Notes: generated by a model from the letters alone, not told the origin. Positions 8,429 through 17,145 are shown, counted from the first letter of the stretch. The stretch is DNA of 64,000 nucleotides from DAITAZ01 sp036824045 (GCA_036824045.1 DAITAZ010000014.1:19979-83978), one strand, 5' to 3'. Made by a program: numbers and translations.

Positions 8429-9811
8429 CTAGTGACGCCCCCCGATAGGCATCGTTCGCGGTGGCTTGCCGTCGGCAGGCAAGGGCTCCAGCACCGCGAC
8501 GGTCAAACTGCGATCGGAAAAATACTTGCGCGCCACGGCCTGAACCTCCGCAGCCGTCACACTGCGCAACTTCTCCACCATCACGTCCAGATCCTGCGGG
8601 CGGAACCCCAGCACAAAGGCGTTACCCAGTTCCCGTGCCTGACCGAAGAGGGAGTCGCGCTTGAACACCTCGGAGGCCACGATCCGGGTCTTGACCCGAT
8701 TCAACTCCTCTTCGGACACCCCTTCTTGCTGGACGCGCATCAGTTCCGCCCGCAACGCCGCTTCAAGCGCGTTGACCGACTGGCCTTGAGCGGGAGATCC
8801 GTCCAGCAAGAAAAGCACTTCGCCGCGGCTGGTCATGTCGTAGCCGGCACTAGCACTGTCGGCAACGCGCTGCGCACGCACCAGGTTCTTCGGCAAACGG
8901 GCAGCGTCGTTGCCCGAGAGCACTCCGGCAAGTACCTCCAGGGCGTAGGGTTCCCGGTCACCCGCCACGTCACGCAAGGCCGGCACCTTGTACGCCATGA
9001 TCAGGTAGGGCATCTCCGCAGGGGCCCCGACAACCACCCGGCGAATGCCCAACTGGGGCGCATCCGCCAGCGGCTTGCGCGTGGGCAACGCCTTGCTCGC
9101 CACTGGCCCGTAGTGCTGCTGCGCCATGCGGAAGACCTCGTTGTGGTCCACATCGCCCACCACAACCAGCGCTGCATTGTTGGGGGCATACCACTGCCGG
9201 TACCACTGGCGGGCATCCTCTGGTGTCATGTTTTCCAGATCCTTCATCCAGCCGATGATCGGCCGGCGATAGGGATGACTCTGGAAGGCCGCACCAGACA
9301 GCGCCTCATAAACCAAAGCCCGGGGCTGATCCTCGGTCCGCAGGCGGCGCTCTTCCATCACCACCTTGATCTCCTTGGCAAACTCGCCATCCGTCAGCCG
9401 CAGATTGGCCATGCGATCCGCCTCGAGACCCATCATCTCGCCCAGCTTTTGCTTGGGCACCTGCTGGAAATAAGCGGTGTAGTCGAGGCTCGTGAAAGCG
9501 TTGTCCCGCCCTCCCGCTGCGGCCACGCGCTTGGAAAACTCCCCCGGCCCCAGCTTGCGGGTGCCTTTGAACATCATGTGCTCAAGTACATGCGCAACAC
9601 CACTGGTGCCCTCGACCTCGTCGATTGCGCCCACTTTGTACCAGACCATGTGCACCACCGATGGCGCACGCCGGTCTTCCTTGACAATGATCTTGAGCCC
9701 GTTGGATAGAGTCTTCTCGTAGGGGTTGGCCAGCGCGGCTGACGCCAGGCCAAGCCATGCGGCCGCGGCGAGCGCCCGGCGCAAGGGTTTGGGAAATAAG
9801 GAAGAACGCAT
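8429..9811 (-). CDS. M16-family zinc metallopeptidase, catalytic subunit
   Basis: A 460-residue secreted zinc peptidase of family M16. It has a signal sequence (RRALAAAAWLGLASAALA), the inverted zinc motif HVLEH at residues 74-78 and the third zinc ligand in VMEERRLRTE (about 153-154), as in active M16 enzymes. The C-terminal half includes the second M16 domain. It is first in the minus-strand unit and followed after 55 bases by the motif-less homologue, so the two probably form a heterodimer in the periplasm, like a two-subunit M16 protease. The substrate is unknown. The gene is divergent from ftsY. Confidence 0.93.
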   Translation of the reverse strand: MRSSLFPKPLRRALAAAAWLGLASAALANPYEKTLSNGLKIIVKEDRRAPSVVHMVWYKVGAIDEVEGTSGVAHVLEHMMFKGTRKLGPGEFSKRVAAAGGRDNAFTSLDYTAYFQQVPKQKLGEMMGLEADRMANLRLTDGEFAKEIKVVMEERRLRTEDQPRALVYEALSGAAFQSHPYRRPIIGWMKDLENMTPEDARQWYRQWYAPNNAALVVVGDVDHNEVFRMAQQHYGPVASKALPTRKPLADAPQLGIRRVVVGAPAEMPYLIMAYKVPALRDVAGDREPYALEVLAGVLSGNDAARLPKNLVRAQRVADSASAGYDMTSRGEVLFLLDGSPAQGQSVNALEAALRAELMRVQQEGVSEEELNRVKTRIVASEVFKRDSLFGQARELGNAFVLGFRPQDLDVMVEKLRSVTAAEVQAVARKYFSDRSLTVAVLEPLPADGKPPRTMPIGGRH

Positions 9812-9842
9812 CTGCTAGAATCCAGGTTCAGGGAGGCCGCAT

Positions 9843-9870
9843 CTTATGATGCTTGTTGTCGCCTTGTCAG
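9843..9870 (-). promoter_or_regulatory. Possible promoter of the M16-rsmD-coaD unit
   Basis: On the minus strand CTGACA (9865-9870) and CATAAG (9843-9848) are spaced by 16 bases, about 30 bases before the M16 start. The -10 is imperfect. On the plus strand TGCTAGAAT at 9813-9821 is an extended -10 candidate for ftsY, so promoters may overlap here. Confidence 0.3.
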
Positions 9871-9916
9871 CCGGAGAAACCGGCACCGACAGACTTGTTC
9901 TCAGACCCACCCCATC

Positions 9917-10900
9917 ATGTTTGGTTTCCTCAAGAAATCCGTTTCTGACCAACCTCCCGCCGAATCGCGCCCCTCCTGGACTGACCGGCTGAAAGCCGGC
10001 TTGAGCCGCACCCGTACCCAACTGGCCAGTCAGATCGGTGGCTTGTTCAAGCGCCGCAAGATCGACGAAGACCTCCTCGAAGAACTGGAAACCACCCTGC
10101 TCATGGCCGACGTAGGCGTGGACGCCACCCAGCATTTGCTGGCGGAACTGCGCACCCGGTGGAAAAAGGACAAACTGGAAACCGGGGATCAGCTGCAGCA
10201 AGTGCTCGCCGAGAGCCTGCACACGCTGATTGCGCCTCTGGAGCAGTCTCTGGAGGTCTCGGGCCACAAGCCGTACATCATCATGCTGGCCGGCGTGAAC
10301 GGCTCCGGCAAGACCACGTCCATCGGCAAACTCGCCCACTACTTCCAGGCTCAAGGCAAGTCCGTTCTTCTGGCAGCTGGCGACACGTTCCGTGCGGCCG
10401 CCCGGGAACAATTGCAGACCTGGGGCGAGCGCAACAACGTAACGGTCATCGCCCAGGAAGGCGGGGATCCCGCGGCGGTAATTTTCGACGCGGTCAATGC
10501 CGCCCGGGCCCGTGGCATTGATGTGGTCCTTGCGGACACAGCCGGACGCTTGCCCACCCAGTTGCACCTGATGGACGAGATCGCCAAGGTACGCCGCGTC
10601 ATCGCCAAGGCAGATCCGACCGGCCCGCATGAGGTCTTACTGGTGCTCGACGCGAACATCGGGCAGAACGCGCTGGCGCAGGTCAAGGCCTTTGATGCCG
10701 CCATCGGCGTCACCGGACTGGTACTGACCAAGCTGGATGGCACGGCCAAGGGTGGCGTCATCGCCGCCATCGCCCGGCAGCAGCCCAAGCCCCTGCGCTT
10801 TATCGGTGTCGGTGAAGGCATTGACGATCTGCAGCCGTTCTCGGCGGCGGAGTTTGTCGACGCGCTGTTCGATAGCCCGCCCGCCCCGCCTGCCTCATGA
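9917..10900 (+). CDS. ftsY: Signal recognition particle receptor FtsY
   Basis: FtsY is the SRP receptor GTPase that docks SRP-ribosome complexes at the inner membrane. The 327-residue product has a short N-terminal A region (MFGFLKKSV...), a helical N domain and the G domain with GVNGSGKTTSIGKLA (G1), DTFRAAAREQL, DTAGRLPTQ (G3) and TKLDGTAKGG (G4). The acidic A domain found in E. coli is nearly absent, which is common in betaproteobacteria. The ftsY-ftsE-ftsX order with ATGA overlaps is conserved and suggests one operon. Confidence 0.97.
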   Translation: MFGFLKKSVSDQPPAESRPSWTDRLKAGLSRTRTQLASQIGGLFKRRKIDEDLLEELETTLLMADVGVDATQHLLAELRTRWKKDKLETGDQLQQVLAESLHTLIAPLEQSLEVSGHKPYIIMLAGVNGSGKTTSIGKLAHYFQAQGKSVLLAAGDTFRAAAREQLQTWGERNNVTVIAQEGGDPAAVIFDAVNAARARGIDVVLADTAGRLPTQLHLMDEIAKVRRVIAKADPTGPHEVLLVLDANIGQNALAQVKAFDAAIGVTGLVLTKLDGTAKGGVIAAIARQQPKPLRFIGVGEGIDDLQPFSAAEFVDALFDSPPAPPAS

Positions 10901-11550
10901 TCCGCTTCGAGCAAGTCAGCAAACGCTACCCCGGTAGCGCTGCAGCCCTGTTGAACGTGGATTTCACCGTCGAAGCGGGCGAGTTCGTGGTCCTGTGCGG
11001 GCACTCCGGCGCCGGCAAGAGCACCCTTCTGAAGATGATTCCGGTGCTGGAACGCCCCAATAGCGGGCGGATCCTCGTGGGCACCCAGGACATCGGCCAG
11101 CTCCGGCCAGGCGCCATCCCCTTCTATCGTCGTGGTCTGGGCATGCTGCTGCAGGAGCAAACCCTGCTTTTCGACCGCTCGGTGTACGACAACGTGATGC
11201 TCCCTCTGGCCATCACCGGCTACCCCCCCCGGGACGCGGACCGGCGTGTCCGCGCGGCGCTCGAAAAGGTGGGATTGAAAGGCCGGGAAGCCTCTCCGCC
11301 GGTCAGCCTCTCCGGTGGCGAACAGCAACGCCTGGCCATCGCCCGGGCCATCGTCAATAAACCGGCAATCCTCATCGCGGACGAGCCCACGGCCCATCTG
11401 GATGCAGCCTATGCCGGCGAAATCGCTGGCCTGTTCAAAATGTTCAGCCAAGCGGGGGTCACGGTAATCGTTTCCACCCACGACCCCAACCTTTTCCACC
11501 GCTTCGCGCCCCGGCTGCTGCGCCTCAACCACGGGCAACTGGTCTCATGA
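10897..11550 (+). CDS. ftsE: Cell division ATP-binding protein FtsE
   Basis: FtsE is the ABC ATPase that pairs with FtsX at the division site and drives activation of septal peptidoglycan hydrolases. The 217-residue protein shows Walker A GHSGAGKST, the Q-loop region GMLLQEQTLL, signature LSGGEQQRLAIARA and Walker B ILIADEPTAHLD followed by a switch His in STHD. The start overlaps the ftsY stop by four bases (ATGA) and the stop overlaps ftsX in the same way. The amidase AmiC encoded at 58 kb is a plausible downstream target of FtsEX-type control through EnvC-like activators, by family knowledge only. Confidence 0.96.
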   Translation: MIRFEQVSKRYPGSAAALLNVDFTVEAGEFVVLCGHSGAGKSTLLKMIPVLERPNSGRILVGTQDIGQLRPGAIPFYRRGLGMLLQEQTLLFDRSVYDNVMLPLAITGYPPRDADRRVRAALEKVGLKGREASPPVSLSGGEQQRLAIARAIVNKPAILIADEPTAHLDAAYAGEIAGLFKMFSQAGVTVIVSTHDPNLFHRFAPRLLRLNHGQLVS

Positions 11551-12461
11551 ATACCTGGTTCTACCAGCACCGCCGCGCCTTGGGCCGAGCCCTGTACCGC
11601 TTCTGGCACGCCCCCTTGTCATCCCTCCTCAGCGCCCTGGTAATCGGCATCTCTCTGGCCCTGCCGACCGGAGGGCATCTGCTAGTGGGCAACGTGGCCG
11701 CCCTGGCCGGAAATCTCTCAGCCTCGCCCCAGATCAGTGTTTTCATGAGTGCTGAGGCCACGCCGGAACAGGTGGCCGAGGTCAGCCAGAAGCTGCGTCA
11801 GACAGCGCAGGTCAGCCACGTCCGCCATGTACCGCGAGAGGAAACCCTGGCCCGCCTGAAGCAAAGCGAAGGCATGCGGGATGTACTGGAAAGCCTGCCC
11901 CGCAATCCTTTTCCCGACACCCTGATCGTCACGCCCGGCGGCTCGGACCCGGCGCTCTTCGAGCGTCTGGCCAGCGGATTCGCCAAACTGCCACGGGTGG
12001 AACAGGTGCAGGTGGACTCGGAATGGATCAAACGACTGCACGCGCTCCTTAGCCTGGGGGAAGCGCTCGTCTGGTTGCTGGGCGCCATGCTGGCGGTCGC
12101 ACTCGTGGTGATCGTGTTCAACACCATTCGGCTACAAATCCTTACCCAGCGTCAGGAGATCGGCGTCACCCGCCTGCTGGGGGCTACCGATAGCTTCATC
12201 CGCCGCCCTTTTTATTATTTTGGTGCCCTGCAGGGCCTGCTCGGAGGATTCGTCGCCCTGGCCCTGATCGTCTGCGCCATCACCCTTTTGCGCGCCCCCA
12301 TGGGCGAAGCCTTGCAAGCCTTCGGACTCAGTGTTGAACTGCAGGGCCCGGAGATGGCAGACAGCCTGGCTTTACTCGGTATCGCTACAGCCATTGGCTG
12401 GCTCGGTGCAGCGATCTCCCTGCGCCAAAACCTGGAAAGGGACAGTGCAGGCGGCGCCTGA
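11547..12461 (+). CDS. ftsX: Cell division membrane protein FtsX
   Basis: FtsX is the inner-membrane partner of FtsE. The 304-residue product has an N-terminal cytoplasmic segment, a first membrane helix (LLSALVIGISLALPTGGHLL), a periplasmic loop of about 120 residues (SASPQISVFMSAEATPEQV onward) that in E. coli contacts EnvC, and three further membrane helices with the conserved cytoplasmic stretch RQEIGVTRLLGATDSFIRRP. Topology and length are typical. A strong terminator follows 40 bases after the stop, ending the ftsYEX unit. Confidence 0.96.
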   Translation: MNTWFYQHRRALGRALYRFWHAPLSSLLSALVIGISLALPTGGHLLVGNVAALAGNLSASPQISVFMSAEATPEQVAEVSQKLRQTAQVSHVRHVPREETLARLKQSEGMRDVLESLPRNPFPDTLIVTPGGSDPALFERLASGFAKLPRVEQVQVDSEWIKRLHALLSLGEALVWLLGAMLAVALVVIVFNTIRLQILTQRQEIGVTRLLGATDSFIRRPFYYFGALQGLLGGFVALALIVCAITLLRAPMGEALQAFGLSVELQGPEMADSLALLGIATAIGWLGAAISLRQNLERDSAGGA

Positions 12462-12503
12462 GCGCCTTGCAAGCCGGCGCCGCAAGCTCCCCCTTCCACC
12501 CAA

Positions 12504-12534
12504 TAAGAAAAGGCGCCGGGGGCGCCTTTTCTTA
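12504..12534. terminator. Bidirectional terminator between ftsX and rplS
   Basis: TAAGAAAAGGCGCC and GGCGCCTTTTCTTA form a perfect 14-bp stem with a GGG loop. It sits between convergent operons and has T-runs in both orientations. Confidence 0.88.
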
Positions 12535-12555
12535 ATCCCACAGCACGGGCTACGC

Positions 12556-12945
12556 TCAGGCGGAAGCCTTCTTCGCAGCAGCGGCCTTGTAGTCCAGCTT
12601 TTCCTTGATCCGGGCAGACTTGCCGGAGCGGCTGCGCAGGTAGTAAAGCTTGGCGCGGCGGACGTCACCACGACGCTTTACCTCGATGCTCGCCACCAGC
12701 GGCGAATAGGTCTGGAACGTCCGCTCCACACCCTCACCCGAGGAAATCTTGCGGACGATGAAGGAGGAATTGAGGCCACGGTTACGCTTGGCAATCACCA
12801 CGCCTTCGAAAGCCTGCAAACGCTCCCGATTGCCTTCCTTCACCTTGGCTTGTACCACTACGGTATCGCCAGGGCAGAAAACCGGAATGGTCTTGCCCAG
12901 ACGGGCAATCTCTTCCTGCTCCAATTGCTGGATCAGATTCATCAC
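12556..12945 (-). CDS. rplS: 50S ribosomal protein L19
   Basis: L19 lies at the 30S-50S interface. The 129-residue product reads MNLIQQLEQEEIARLGKTIP, with the conserved PGDTVVVQAKVKEGNRERLQAFEGVVIAKRN region (in pieces) and KLYYLRSRSGKSARIKEKL near the end. Two adjacent ATG codons are possible starts (12945 and 12942); the second matches the usual family N-terminus. It is last in the conserved rpsP-rimM-trmD-rplS operon, 66 bases after trmD. Confidence 0.97.
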   Translation of the reverse strand: MMNLIQQLEQEEIARLGKTIPVFCPGDTVVVQAKVKEGNRERLQAFEGVVIAKRNRGLNSSFIVRKISSGEGVERTFQTYSPLVASIEVKRRGDVRRAKLYYLRSRSGKSARIKEKLDYKAAAAKKASA

Positions 12946-13011
12946 GCTACTCCTGTTTCACATTGGCCATTGGCCTAGCCCACAGAGCAGGGCATTGCCC
13001 TGGTGCGGCGT

Positions 13012-13785
13012 TTATTGATCGAGGCCTTCGCCCCGCCTTTGCTGCCTGAATTCATCAAGCAGTTTCACTTCTTCCTTGCTGACCGTGCGCCCGGACAATA
13101 ACTCAGGCCGCCGTAACCAGGTGCGCCCGAGAGACTGCTGCAAGCGCCAGCGTCGGATACGTTCGTGATGGCCGGACAACAGCACTTCCGGCACAGCCCT
13201 GCCCCGCCAAACCTCCGGCCGGGTGTAGTGCGGACAATCCAGCAACCCGGCAACGAATGACTCCTCTACAACGGAATCGGCATCGTTCACCGCTCCCGGC
13301 AATTGACGGATTACCGCATCCATCAGTGCCATGGCCGCAATTTCTCCACCTGAGAGCACGAAATCCCCAAGGGATATTTCCTCGTCCACCCGAGCATCGA
13401 TCACCCGCTGATCCACGCCTTCGTAACGCCCGCACAGCAACACCAACGCAGGTTCCCGAGCGAGATCCAGAACCCGGGCATGACATAACGGCTTTCCCTG
13501 AGGCGACAGGTAAATCACCCGCCCTGCCCGACCCGCCTCCCGTCCCTGCCGCTTCTGCGCGGCGGTGATGGCTGCGTCCAGAGGTTCAGGCAACATCACC
13601 ATTCCCGGGCCGCCGCCGTAGGGGCGGTCATCCACGGTGCGGTAATTGTCGGCGGCGAAATCACGAGGATTCCAGGCAGAGAACTGCCACAGCCCCCGCT
13701 CCAACGCCCGCCGCGATATTCCCGCCTCGGTAAGGGCGGAGAACATCTCGGGAAAGAGGGTAATCACGTCGAACGCAATCGCCAT
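13012..13785 (-). CDS. trmD: tRNA (guanine37-N1)-methyltransferase
   Basis: TrmD methylates G37 next to the anticodon, preventing +1 frameshifts. The 257-residue SPOUT-family enzyme has DVITLFPEMF at its N-terminus, YGGGPGMVM, the knot motifs LLCGRYEGVDQRVID and EISLGDFVLSGGE, and the C-terminal helical domain ending in LDEFRQQRRGEGLDQ. It is separated from rimM by two bases and belongs to the rpsP operon. No anomaly is visible. Confidence 0.97.
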   Translation of the reverse strand: MAIAFDVITLFPEMFSALTEAGISRRALERGLWQFSAWNPRDFAADNYRTVDDRPYGGGPGMVMLPEPLDAAITAAQKRQGREAGRAGRVIYLSPQGKPLCHARVLDLAREPALVLLCGRYEGVDQRVIDARVDEEISLGDFVLSGGEIAAMALMDAVIRQLPGAVNDADSVVEESFVAGLLDCPHYTRPEVWRGRAVPEVLLSGHHERIRRWRLQQSLGRTWLRRPELLSGRTVSKEEVKLLDEFRQQRRGEGLDQ

Positions 13786-13787
13786 GA

Positions 13788-14300
13788 TTACCAGTCCAGC
13801 CCCCAGTCGGCGCGTATTCTGCCGCCCGGCACATCGACTTCATGAATGACTGCCGCCACGAATGGCAGCAAACGCTCGGTTCCGTCCGATGCACACACGC
13901 AGAGGACATCGTTGGCACCGGTCGCCATCAATTCGCGGACAACGCCCAGCGGTTCCCCAGCCAAGGTCTCGACGGACAAACCCACCAAGTCGCCCCAGTA
14001 GTACTCGTCCTCCTCCGGCTCCGGCATGGCCTCCCGGGGCGCACCGACGAACAACCCCTTGAGCTGCAATTCGGCCGCCGAACGGTCGTCCACCCCGTCG
14101 AACTTGACGACCAGCCCATCGCCATGGACCCGGCAACCTTTCAGCCGTCGCGTCTGCCAATCTGCATCGGGCGCATCCGGGTCGGCGCTCACCCACCAAT
14201 CCTGCATGGACTTCCAGGAAAGAGGATCATCCCCGAAGGGATGAAGGCGAACCCAACCCTGCACGCCATAGGGCGCACCAATGCGCCCGAGAACAATCAT
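13788..14300 (-). CDS. rimM: Ribosome maturation factor RimM
   Basis: RimM binds S19 and assists late 30S head assembly. The 170-residue product begins MIVLGRIGAPYGVQGWVRLH, the family hallmark, and has the PRC-barrel domain with YYWGDLVGLSVETL and the LLPFVAAVIHEVDVPGG end. It is third from the end of the rpsP-rimM-trmD-rplS unit, ten bases after rpsP. The protein is rather acidic in the middle (PEPEEDEYYWGD), which is common in the family. Confidence 0.96.
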   Translation of the reverse strand: MIVLGRIGAPYGVQGWVRLHPFGDDPLSWKSMQDWWVSADPDAPDADWQTRRLKGCRVHGDGLVVKFDGVDDRSAAELQLKGLFVGAPREAMPEPEEDEYYWGDLVGLSVETLAGEPLGVVRELMATGANDVLCVCASDGTERLLPFVAAVIHEVDVPGGRIRADWGLDW

Positions 14301-14310
14301 TGCTCCGCGA

Positions 14311-14568
14311 TCAGGCGGCTACAGCGGCCTTGGTGCTCTGCTTGACCAGACGGGCAACGGTGTCGGACAACTGAGCTCCGGTACCTTGCCAATAGGCGAG
14401 CCGCTCGGCATTCAGGTTCAGAACCTGTTCGGCGCCAGAGGCCATGGGGTTGTAATAGCCAATACGCTCAATGAAGCGGCCGTCCCGACGGTTGCGGGAA
14501 TCGGTGGCGATGATGTTGTAGAAGGGGCGCTTTTTGGCACCACCACGGGCAAGACGGATTACGACCAT
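14311..14568 (-). CDS. rpsP: 30S ribosomal protein S16
   Basis: S16 binds 16S rRNA early in small-subunit assembly. The 85-residue product reads MVVIRLARGGAKKRPFYNII and continues with RNRRDGRFIERIGYYNPMA, both diagnostic. A C-terminal alanine-rich tail follows. It is the first gene of the ribosomal operon, and a good promoter is located just upstream at 14601-14629, so it need not depend on readthrough from the sensor kinase gene. Confidence 0.97.
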   Translation of the reverse strand: MVVIRLARGGAKKRPFYNIIATDSRNRRDGRFIERIGYYNPMASGAEQVLNLNAERLAYWQGTGAQLSDTVARLVKQSTKAAVAA

Positions 14569-14600
14569 GTCGCTGACCCCAGAATCTCAAAAAACCAAGG

Positions 14601-14629
14601 ATGCTAGCACAGTACACTTCGACCATCAA
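14601..14629 (-). promoter_or_regulatory. Sigma-70 promoter of the rpsP operon
   Basis: On the minus strand TTGATG (14624-14629), a 17-base spacer and TAGCAT (14601-14606), with TGC directly upstream of the -10 (extended -10). It leaves a leader of roughly 25 bases before the rpsP ATG. Confidence 0.6.
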
Positions 14630-14638
14630 CGCTGTTGC

Positions 14639-16156
14639 TCAGCGAAAGTCCGTGTACGCCCGTGTCGCTTCGTCCAGCATGCCTGGCGGGGCATCCTTGC
14701 GCAGGGGAAAAAGAACCGTTGCCAAGGTCCCCACCCCTCCGGCGCCACCGCGCAAGCTGACCACCGCCCGGTGCAGCTCCGCAATCTCCCGCACGATGGG
14801 CAGCCCCAGCCCACTGCCACTCGCCTCGTTGCCCAGCACCCGATAAAAGCGCTCGAACACCCGCTCCCGATCGCTCTCCGCAATGCCCACGCCTGTGTCC
14901 TCCACTTCCACCACACCCACATCGGTGGCATACGTGCGGGCAGTGACACGCCCACCTGAGGGGGTGTATTTGATGGCATTGTCCAGCAGATTGCGAAACA
15001 TCTCGCGCAGAAGCACCGCGTTCCCGTCCACCCTGGGAGGACGCTCTGATTCCTCAAACCCGAGATCAATGCGCTTGGTCAAGGCATGGGGCACCAGATC
15101 ATGGAGCACATCCCGCATCAAGGCCTGAAGATCGACGGGCTCGACCGCGTGGATTTTCTCGAAACTGGCTTCCGCACGCGCCAGAGAGAGCAACTGATTG
15201 ATCAGGTGACTCGCTCGGTCGGCGCTTTGGGCAATGCGCGCGAGCGCTTCGCGCATCAGGGCCGGGTCTTCCTCGTGGAGCGCCAGTTCCGTCTGCATCT
15301 TCAGGCCGGTAATCGGGGTCCGCATCTGATGAGCCGCATCGGCAATGAAACGCTGCTGAGCCTGGAGGTTCTGCTCGAGCCGCAGCATCATCTCGTTGAA
15401 CGCTTCGATGACCGGCGCGACCTCCTCGGGTATCCCCTCTTGGCTGATGGGCGCCAGATCCGTCGGCCGCCGCCTCCGGATGAGGCGCTGCAACCTGTTC
15501 AGAGGGGAAATCCCCCTGCTCAACCCCATGTAAGTGAGCACAACGGCCAGCGGAATGATGGCGAACTGGGGCAGCAAGACGCCAGCCACGATCCGGCTGG
15601 CCAAGGCGGCACGCTTCTGCCGCGTCTCCGCCACCTGCACGGTGACGCCCCCAGCGCCCCCCGCAGCCAGAAGCTGGCGATAAGCGACCCGCACCTCCTC
15701 GCCGGCAATCTCGTCGTCCCGAAATTGGACTTCCTCGCTTGTTGCACCCCCTTCGGGAGCCTGCCCCAAGGGGATGTCCTTGTCGCCAAACACCACCAGG
15801 CCGCGGCCATCCACCACCTGGAAATAAAGGGTGTCCTGCTCATCCGAGCGCAGCAGCGCCCGTGGCGGCCCCGGAAAATTGAGCTTTACTCCGCCATCCC
15901 CGGAAACGGAAACTGCCCTGACCACCGCGCTCACGTTTTCCGCCAAGGCCTGGTCATAGGGGAAAGACGCAATGCTGTTGGCCACATTGTGGGTGGCGAT
16001 GATGCTGACCGGCCACAGGAACACCAACGGCGCGAGCATCCAGTCAAGGATCTCGCCGAACAGCGACATCGGCCGCGATGGAGGCGGCGCCTCGGTTTTC
16101 GCCTCCGGCTTAGGTGCCGCCTGCGACTGAATCCGGTTTCTCAAGGCAGTAGCCAA
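14639..16156 (-). CDS. TctE/QseC-like sensor histidine kinase
   Basis: An inner-membrane histidine kinase of up to 505 residues. A first membrane helix (MLAPLVFLWPVSIIATH) is followed by a periplasmic sensor region, a second helix (VLLPQFAIIPLAVVLTYMG), a HAMP-like linker, the HisKA motif ADAAHQMRTPITGL and an ATPase domain with LFRNLLDNAIKYTP (N box) and DTGVGI (G1). It pairs with the response regulator just upstream. The listed TTG start lies inside the regulator gene (47-base overlap); an ATG at 16069 (MSLFGEILDW) is a good alternative because homologues often begin close to there. Homologues TctE respond to tricarboxylates, but no tctABC genes are present, so the ligand is open. Confidence 0.88.
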   Translation of the reverse strand: MATALRNRIQSQAAPKPEAKTEAPPPSRPMSLFGEILDWMLAPLVFLWPVSIIATHNVANSIASFPYDQALAENVSAVVRAVSVSGDGGVKLNFPGPPRALLRSDEQDTLYFQVVDGRGLVVFGDKDIPLGQAPEGGATSEEVQFRDDEIAGEEVRVAYRQLLAAGGAGGVTVQVAETRQKRAALASRIVAGVLLPQFAIIPLAVVLTYMGLSRGISPLNRLQRLIRRRRPTDLAPISQEGIPEEVAPVIEAFNEMMLRLEQNLQAQQRFIADAAHQMRTPITGLKMQTELALHEEDPALMREALARIAQSADRASHLINQLLSLARAEASFEKIHAVEPVDLQALMRDVLHDLVPHALTKRIDLGFEESERPPRVDGNAVLLREMFRNLLDNAIKYTPSGGRVTARTYATDVGVVEVEDTGVGIAESDRERVFERFYRVLGNEASGSGLGLPIVREIAELHRAVVSLRGGAGGVGTLATVLFPLRKDAPPGMLDEATRAYTDFR

Positions 16157-16793
16157 GCCCCCGTACCGTGGTGATTTTCAGCCCCCCGCATTCGAGCTTT
16201 TTGCGCAAACGGTGGACATAGACTTCGATGGCATTGTTGCTCACCTCCTCGCCCCATCCGCAGAGGTGGTCCACGAGCTGTTCCTTGCTGACAAGACGCC
16301 CCGCGCGCAGCAGCAGCACCTCCAGAAGCCCGACTTCCCGGGCGGAGAGGTCCACGACTTGGCCGCTGATCTTCACCAACCGGTCGGCCTGATCGTAGCT
16401 CAGCGCCCCGAACTCGATGCACCGTGGCATACCGGTCCCCCGGCGCGTCAGGGCACGCACCCGGGCCTCAAGCTCGGGCAACGCAAACGGCTTCACCATG
16501 TAGTCATCGGCCCCCGCATCAAGCCCCCGGACACGATCATCCAGGCCGTCCTGAGCCGTCAGGATCAACACAGGAATCGCCGATTTGCGCGCCCTCAACC
16601 GCTTGAGCACCTCGATCCCGTTAAGGCGTGGCAAGCCCAGATCCAGAATCAGCAAATCGTAGGGTTGGCTCGCCAGCGCCACGTCCGCGTCCGATCCGTT
16701 CGCCACGTGATCCACAGCGTAACCGGAACGCCGCAAGGCCCGCACCAGCCCATCAGCAATGATGGAATCGTCTTCAGCCAGCAAAATCCGCAT
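16110..16793 (-). CDS. TctD/OmpR-family response regulator
   Basis: A 227-residue transcription regulator with a receiver domain (MRILLAEDDSIIADGLV, acceptor Asp51 in LILDLGLPRLNG, conserved Lys in DYMVKPFALPE) and a winged-helix OmpR-type DNA-binding domain (LSAREVGLLEVLLLRAGRLVSKEQL, then SNNAIEVYVHRLRKKL and TVRGLGYCL). The start at 16793 is chosen because it gives the canonical receiver N-terminus; the reading frame stays open about 350 bases upstream but that part resembles no protein. It overlaps the kinase gene and the two form a two-component pair. Three GTAAG/CTTAC repeats just upstream may be its own binding site. Confidence 0.94.
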   Translation of the reverse strand: MRILLAEDDSIIADGLVRALRRSGYAVDHVANGSDADVALASQPYDLLILDLGLPRLNGIEVLKRLRARKSAIPVLILTAQDGLDDRVRGLDAGADDYMVKPFALPELEARVRALTRRGTGMPRCIEFGALSYDQADRLVKISGQVVDLSAREVGLLEVLLLRAGRLVSKEQLVDHLCGWGEEVSNNAIEVYVHRLRKKLECGGLKITTVRGLGYCLEKPDSVAGGT

Positions 16794-16802
16794 AACACGA
16801 AT

Positions 16803-16827
16803 CGTAAGTTTGGCGTAAGGAAGTAAG
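16803..16827. promoter_or_regulatory. Direct repeats upstream of the response regulator, possible autoregulatory site
   Basis: CGTAAG occurs at 16803-16808 and 16814-16819 (11-base period, 5-base spacer), and GTAAG again at 16823-16827. Direct repeats with about 11-base spacing are the usual target form of OmpR/PhoB-family regulators. They lie 10-34 bases before the regulator's start codon. Confidence 0.4.
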
Positions 16828-17114
16828 CGTAGCTTCTGCCGCGCTGTTCTCCTTTTACTCGGTCTTAGGGGGCGGGGGCTGCGGACGTACCGCACGCACA
16901 CGCCTCGGGGGGCACCCGATCCCTGCAAAGGGTGTTCCCCACCGCTTTCTTTCCTGGTCCGAGCCAGAGGGCCGGCAGAGAAAGCCGCACATCTGCACTC
17001 AAACTGTTCAAGTTTAGCACGCTCACCTTGGCACCCGCTCGGGCGGCAAGCTTGAGGGTTGCTGCCCACATCACGACTCCGCCGCGGTTTCCCGTCGCCT
17101 TCGGTATGCCAAAA
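16828..17114. other. Intergenic region between the TctD-like regulator and groEL terminator
   Basis: About 290 bases with no gene that I can support. The open frames here have no recognisable family and no good ribosome binding site. I see no tRNA-like fold. Confidence 0.5.
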
Positions 17115-17145
17115 ACAAAAACCCCGCACGAGGCGGGGTTTTTGT
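17115..17145. terminator. Terminator of the groES-groEL operon
   Basis: CAAAAACCCCGC and GCGGGGTTTTTG form a 12-bp stem with loop ACGAG. T-runs flank both sides, so it works for groEL on the minus strand and could also stop plus-strand transcripts. Confidence 0.88.
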
